Positions 62,118 to 64,000 of a stretch of DNA of 64,000 bases are shown one piece after another. The notes under the pieces are model-generated. The model ran no database searches. It was not told the DNA's origin and was given only the letters and a program-made list of their open reading frames with translations. Origin of the DNA: Paenibacillus sp. sptzw28 (GTDB lineage Bacteria; Bacillota; Bacilli; Paenibacillales; Paenibacillaceae). Location of the stretch: NCBI RefSeq assembly GCF_019550795.1, contig NZ_CP080545.1, positions 2,251,501 to 2,315,500 on the forward strand. Reading direction: 5' to 3'. Made by a program: the position numbers and the translations under genes. The stretch's first letter is position 1. The number at the start of each line of letters is the position of its first letter.

Positions 62118-63014
62118 CCGGGATCCATATTCCTTGCGGTATTCCGATGGCGTACATTTCATCGTTTGGCGGAACACTTTAATAAAGTAACTCAAATTAT
62201 CAAACCCGACATCCATCGCGATCGCGGAGATCTTCTTATCGGACATCATGAGATATTCGCCGGCCCTCTTAATGCGGTATGCGTTCAAGTATTCAATCGG
62301 GGTCGTTCGTGTCATCGCTTTGAAAAATCGGTTGAATTGTCCTTCGCTCATCGGAATAAGGCTTGACAGCTCATGCAGCCGGATCGGGCGTTGAAAATGC
62401 TTTTGCATATAAACGATAACGGTTTTTAGCCGTTCGATTTTGGCATTGTCCGCGGCGCCTGTCTCGCTGCGGTCGCATGCGGCTCCGTCTTCCGCACTCA
62501 GGTCGCTGAGCATGAGATATAGCAGGCCCTTAGTCAGAATTTCGAAGCCCGGCTGCCGCGACTCGTATGCGGCGACTATTTTGGCCAGATTGGCGAGCAG
62601 ACCTTTCTCCATCTCGGTTACGGGAAATATCCGGCGGGGGAATGTTTTCTTTCGTTCTATGAGCGGAGTAATATAATGCATCTGTACCGAATCATAGCTG
62701 CCGCTTGCCAGCCAACTCGCATCGAATACGACTGCGCACAGAATAGTCGGGGTTCCTCCGCCTGCTTCGAGCGCGGCGTGAATATCGCCTCCGTCTATGA
62801 AGACGGCTTCTCCCGCCCTGACTGTAAAATACTCGGTATCGACCTGGATCAGCGCCTCGCCTTGCAGTACCACAAGAAATTCAGCCTCATCGTGCCAATG
62901 GCATTCGAAGCCCTTTTCTCCCGGCTCGCATTTCACCTCATATACGGCAAGAGGCAGCATCGTATCCCCGTGCAGCCGGTCCTCCTTCAGCAGCAGCTTT
63001 GTCGTGCGGTCCAT
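62100..63014 (-). CDS. AraC-family regulator with N-terminal cupin
   Basis: 304 residues from ATG 63014 (GAGGAGG upstream). Cupin: HWHDEAEFLVVLQGEALIQV and EAVFIDGGDIHAAL. C-terminal HTH pair: RLHELSSLIPMSEGQFNRFF and SAIAMDVGFDNLSYFIKVFR. It faces the alpha-xylosidase gene and is probably its activator; tandem hairpin repeats lie between them. Confidence 0.85.
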   Translation of the reverse strand: MDRTTKLLLKEDRLHGDTMLPLAVYEVKCEPGEKGFECHWHDEAEFLVVLQGEALIQVDTEYFTVRAGEAVFIDGGDIHAALEAGGGTPTILCAVVFDASWLASGSYDSVQMHYITPLIERKKTFPRRIFPVTEMEKGLLANLAKIVAAYESRQPGFEILTKGLLYLMLSDLSAEDGAACDRSETGAADNAKIERLKTVIVYMQKHFQRPIRLHELSSLIPMSEGQFNRFFKAMTRTTPIEYLNAYRIKRAGEYLMMSDKKISAIAMDVGFDNLSYFIKVFRQTMKCTPSEYRKEYGSRLMRAR

Positions 63015-63027
63015 ATTTACCTCCTCA

Positions 63028-63154
63028 GAGTTTTCAGTGCTGCTCCCAGAATAACCAGCTTTGCAGCTGAAAACTCACATCGGAAGCATAAGCTTAAGTT
63101 TTCAGTGCTACTTCCCGAATAATCAGCTTGGCAAGCTCAAAACTCACATTGGAA
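63028..63154. repeat. Two tandem hairpin units upstream of the AraC and xylosidase genes
   Basis: Unit 1 (63028-63096) has perfect ends GAGTTTTCAG ... CTGAAAACTC; unit 2 (63097-63154) repeats AGTTTTCAGTGCT ... TCAAAACTC with changes. The middle parts (GCTGCTCCCAGAATAACCAG versus GCTACTTCCCGAATAATCAG) also align, so the unit was duplicated as a whole. Confidence 0.65.
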
Positions 63155-63301
63155 TAATAGCAGCGTGAAAGCGTTTTTTCATCATAATTGTGTTACAAAT
63201 AGTCGGAATTTTAATAGTTTTGTCTATTTAATATCAGTATAATGTCACTATAAACGAATCAATATTAAAAGTCTATCTGATGAAAGGCAGGACTGCTATA
63301 C

Positions 63302-64000
63302 ATGAAATTTACTGACGGCAATTGGCTTATCCGTGACGGTTATAATGTACTTGGCGCTGTGCAGGCGCATGACTTCGATCAGCAGGACGGCAAGCTGACG
63401 GCTTACGTATCGCCGCGACCGATTGTGACCCGTTCGAATATGCTTGATACGATGCTGCTTACGGTCAAGTTTCACTCGCCGCTCCCCGGCGTGGTCGGCG
63501 TGAAGCTGATCCATCATGCAGGCGTAATGGAGCGCGGCCCGGTTTTTGAGCTGACGGAGCAAACCGGCGATCATGTAGCGATTGAAGAGCATGAGGAAGC
63601 GGTTATTCTGACGAGCGGCGAGTTGACGGTCCGGATCCGCAAAGGTCCGGATTGGGGAGTCGATTTCTACAGGGGTTCAGAGAGGATTACCGGCAGCGCC
63701 CAGAAATCGATGGCCTATATTACCGGCCCGGACAAGCAGGCTTATATGCGTGAAGAGCTTGATCTCGGCGTAGGCGAATATGTGTATGGGCTTGGAGAGC
63801 GCTTCACGCCATTCGTTAAAAACGGTCAGATTGTTGATATCTGGAATAAAGACGGCGGGACAAGCTCGGAGCAATCGTACAAGAACATTCCGTTCTATGT
63901 ATCCAATAAAGGTTATGGCGTGTTCGTCAACCATCCGGAGCTCGTATCGTTCGAGGTTGCTTCGGAGAAAGTTAAGAAGGTGCAGTTCAGCGTTCCAGGA
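63302..64000 (+). CDS. GH31 alpha-xylosidase, 3' end cut by window
   Basis: Open frame from ATG 63302 to the window edge: 233 codons. The N-terminus MKFTDGNWLIRDGYNVLGAV and the text FYRGSERITGSAQKSMAY, YVYGLGERFTPFVKNGQIVD, IWNKDGGTSSEQSYKNIPFY match the N-terminal beta-sandwich and barrel entry of YicI-type alpha-xylosidases. The catalytic Asp lies beyond the window. It would release xylose from xyloglucan or isoprimeverose oligomers; the divergent AraC gene is the likely activator. Confidence 0.85.
   Translation, partial: MKFTDGNWLIRDGYNVLGAVQAHDFDQQDGKLTAYVSPRPIVTRSNMLDTMLLTVKFHSPLPGVVGVKLIHHAGVMERGPVFELTEQTGDHVAIEEHEEAVILTSGELTVRIRKGPDWGVDFYRGSERITGSAQKSMAYITGPDKQAYMREELDLGVGEYVYGLGERFTPFVKNGQIVDIWNKDGGTSSEQSYKNIPFYVSNKGYGVFVNHPELVSFEVASEKVKKVQFSVPG

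Noticed and set aside
1..64000. CRISPR array, tRNA or rRNA genes, insertion sequences
   Set aside because: No regularly spaced repeats, no cloverleaf-like or ribosomal text and no transposase frames were found by reading, though subtle ones could be missed without tools.

Overview
The window looks like a chromosomal segment from a Paenibacillus-type member of the Bacillota. Gene order and protein families fit this (ArsR and AraC regulated glycoside hydrolase loci, DUF5696 and YIP1 proteins next to sugar ABC permeases, strong GGAGG ribosome binding sites, frequent GTG and TTG starts). I see no rRNA, tRNA, CRISPR array, transposase or integrase. Functional calls are from reading the sequence only; no searches were run.

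Region 1 (1-10.5 kb) is accessory DNA: one-gene units such as two phosphotransferases, an AAC(3) acetyltransferase, a DUF3221 lipoprotein, a DUF421/YetF membrane protein and secreted unknowns, mixed with decayed genes (GNAT, HxlR, SDR, EcsC remnant). Most units are separated by a recurring intergenic element: a GC-rich GGCTGCC/GGCAGCC hairpin, in several copies flanked by short direct repeats. The layout resembles a gene cassette array without a visible integrase.

Region 2 (10.7-25 kb) is ordinary single genes and small operons: DedA, a repeat-containing XRE regulator with a small partner, a second DNA sliding clamp with a ribbon-helix-helix gene, a phosphodiester glycosidase, EcsC, a TetR unit with two matching palindromic operators controlling a membrane protein/ABA4-like pair, a WYL regulator followed by two paralogous unknown proteins, a macrolide-type glycosyltransferase, a secreted repeat protein and a YceI protein.

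Region 3 (25-31 kb) holds detoxification and housekeeping-like single genes (GNAT, YtkL-like hydrolase, VOC, transglutaminase, esterase) with two broken genes (cytochrome P450, NUDIX).

Region 4 (31-64 kb) is a plant cell wall carbohydrate island: a GH28-like beta-helix enzyme, AraC regulator, GH88/GH105 hydrolase and KDPG aldolase (galacturonate/pectin side); cardiolipin synthase; a five-gene family-5 ABC importer beside a GH51 arabinofuranosidase; an ArsR-type regulator; then a roughly 14 kb operon with two substrate-binding proteins (one a 998-residue fusion), two permease pairs, an NHL/TPR protein, a YIP1 protein, a DUF5696 protein and a GH43 enzyme but no ATPase; a decayed second P450; a small alarmone synthetase; and an AraC regulator divergent from a GH31 alpha-xylosidase cut by the right edge. 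Together these genes would bind, cleave, import and ferment pectin/arabinan/xylan-type oligosaccharides.
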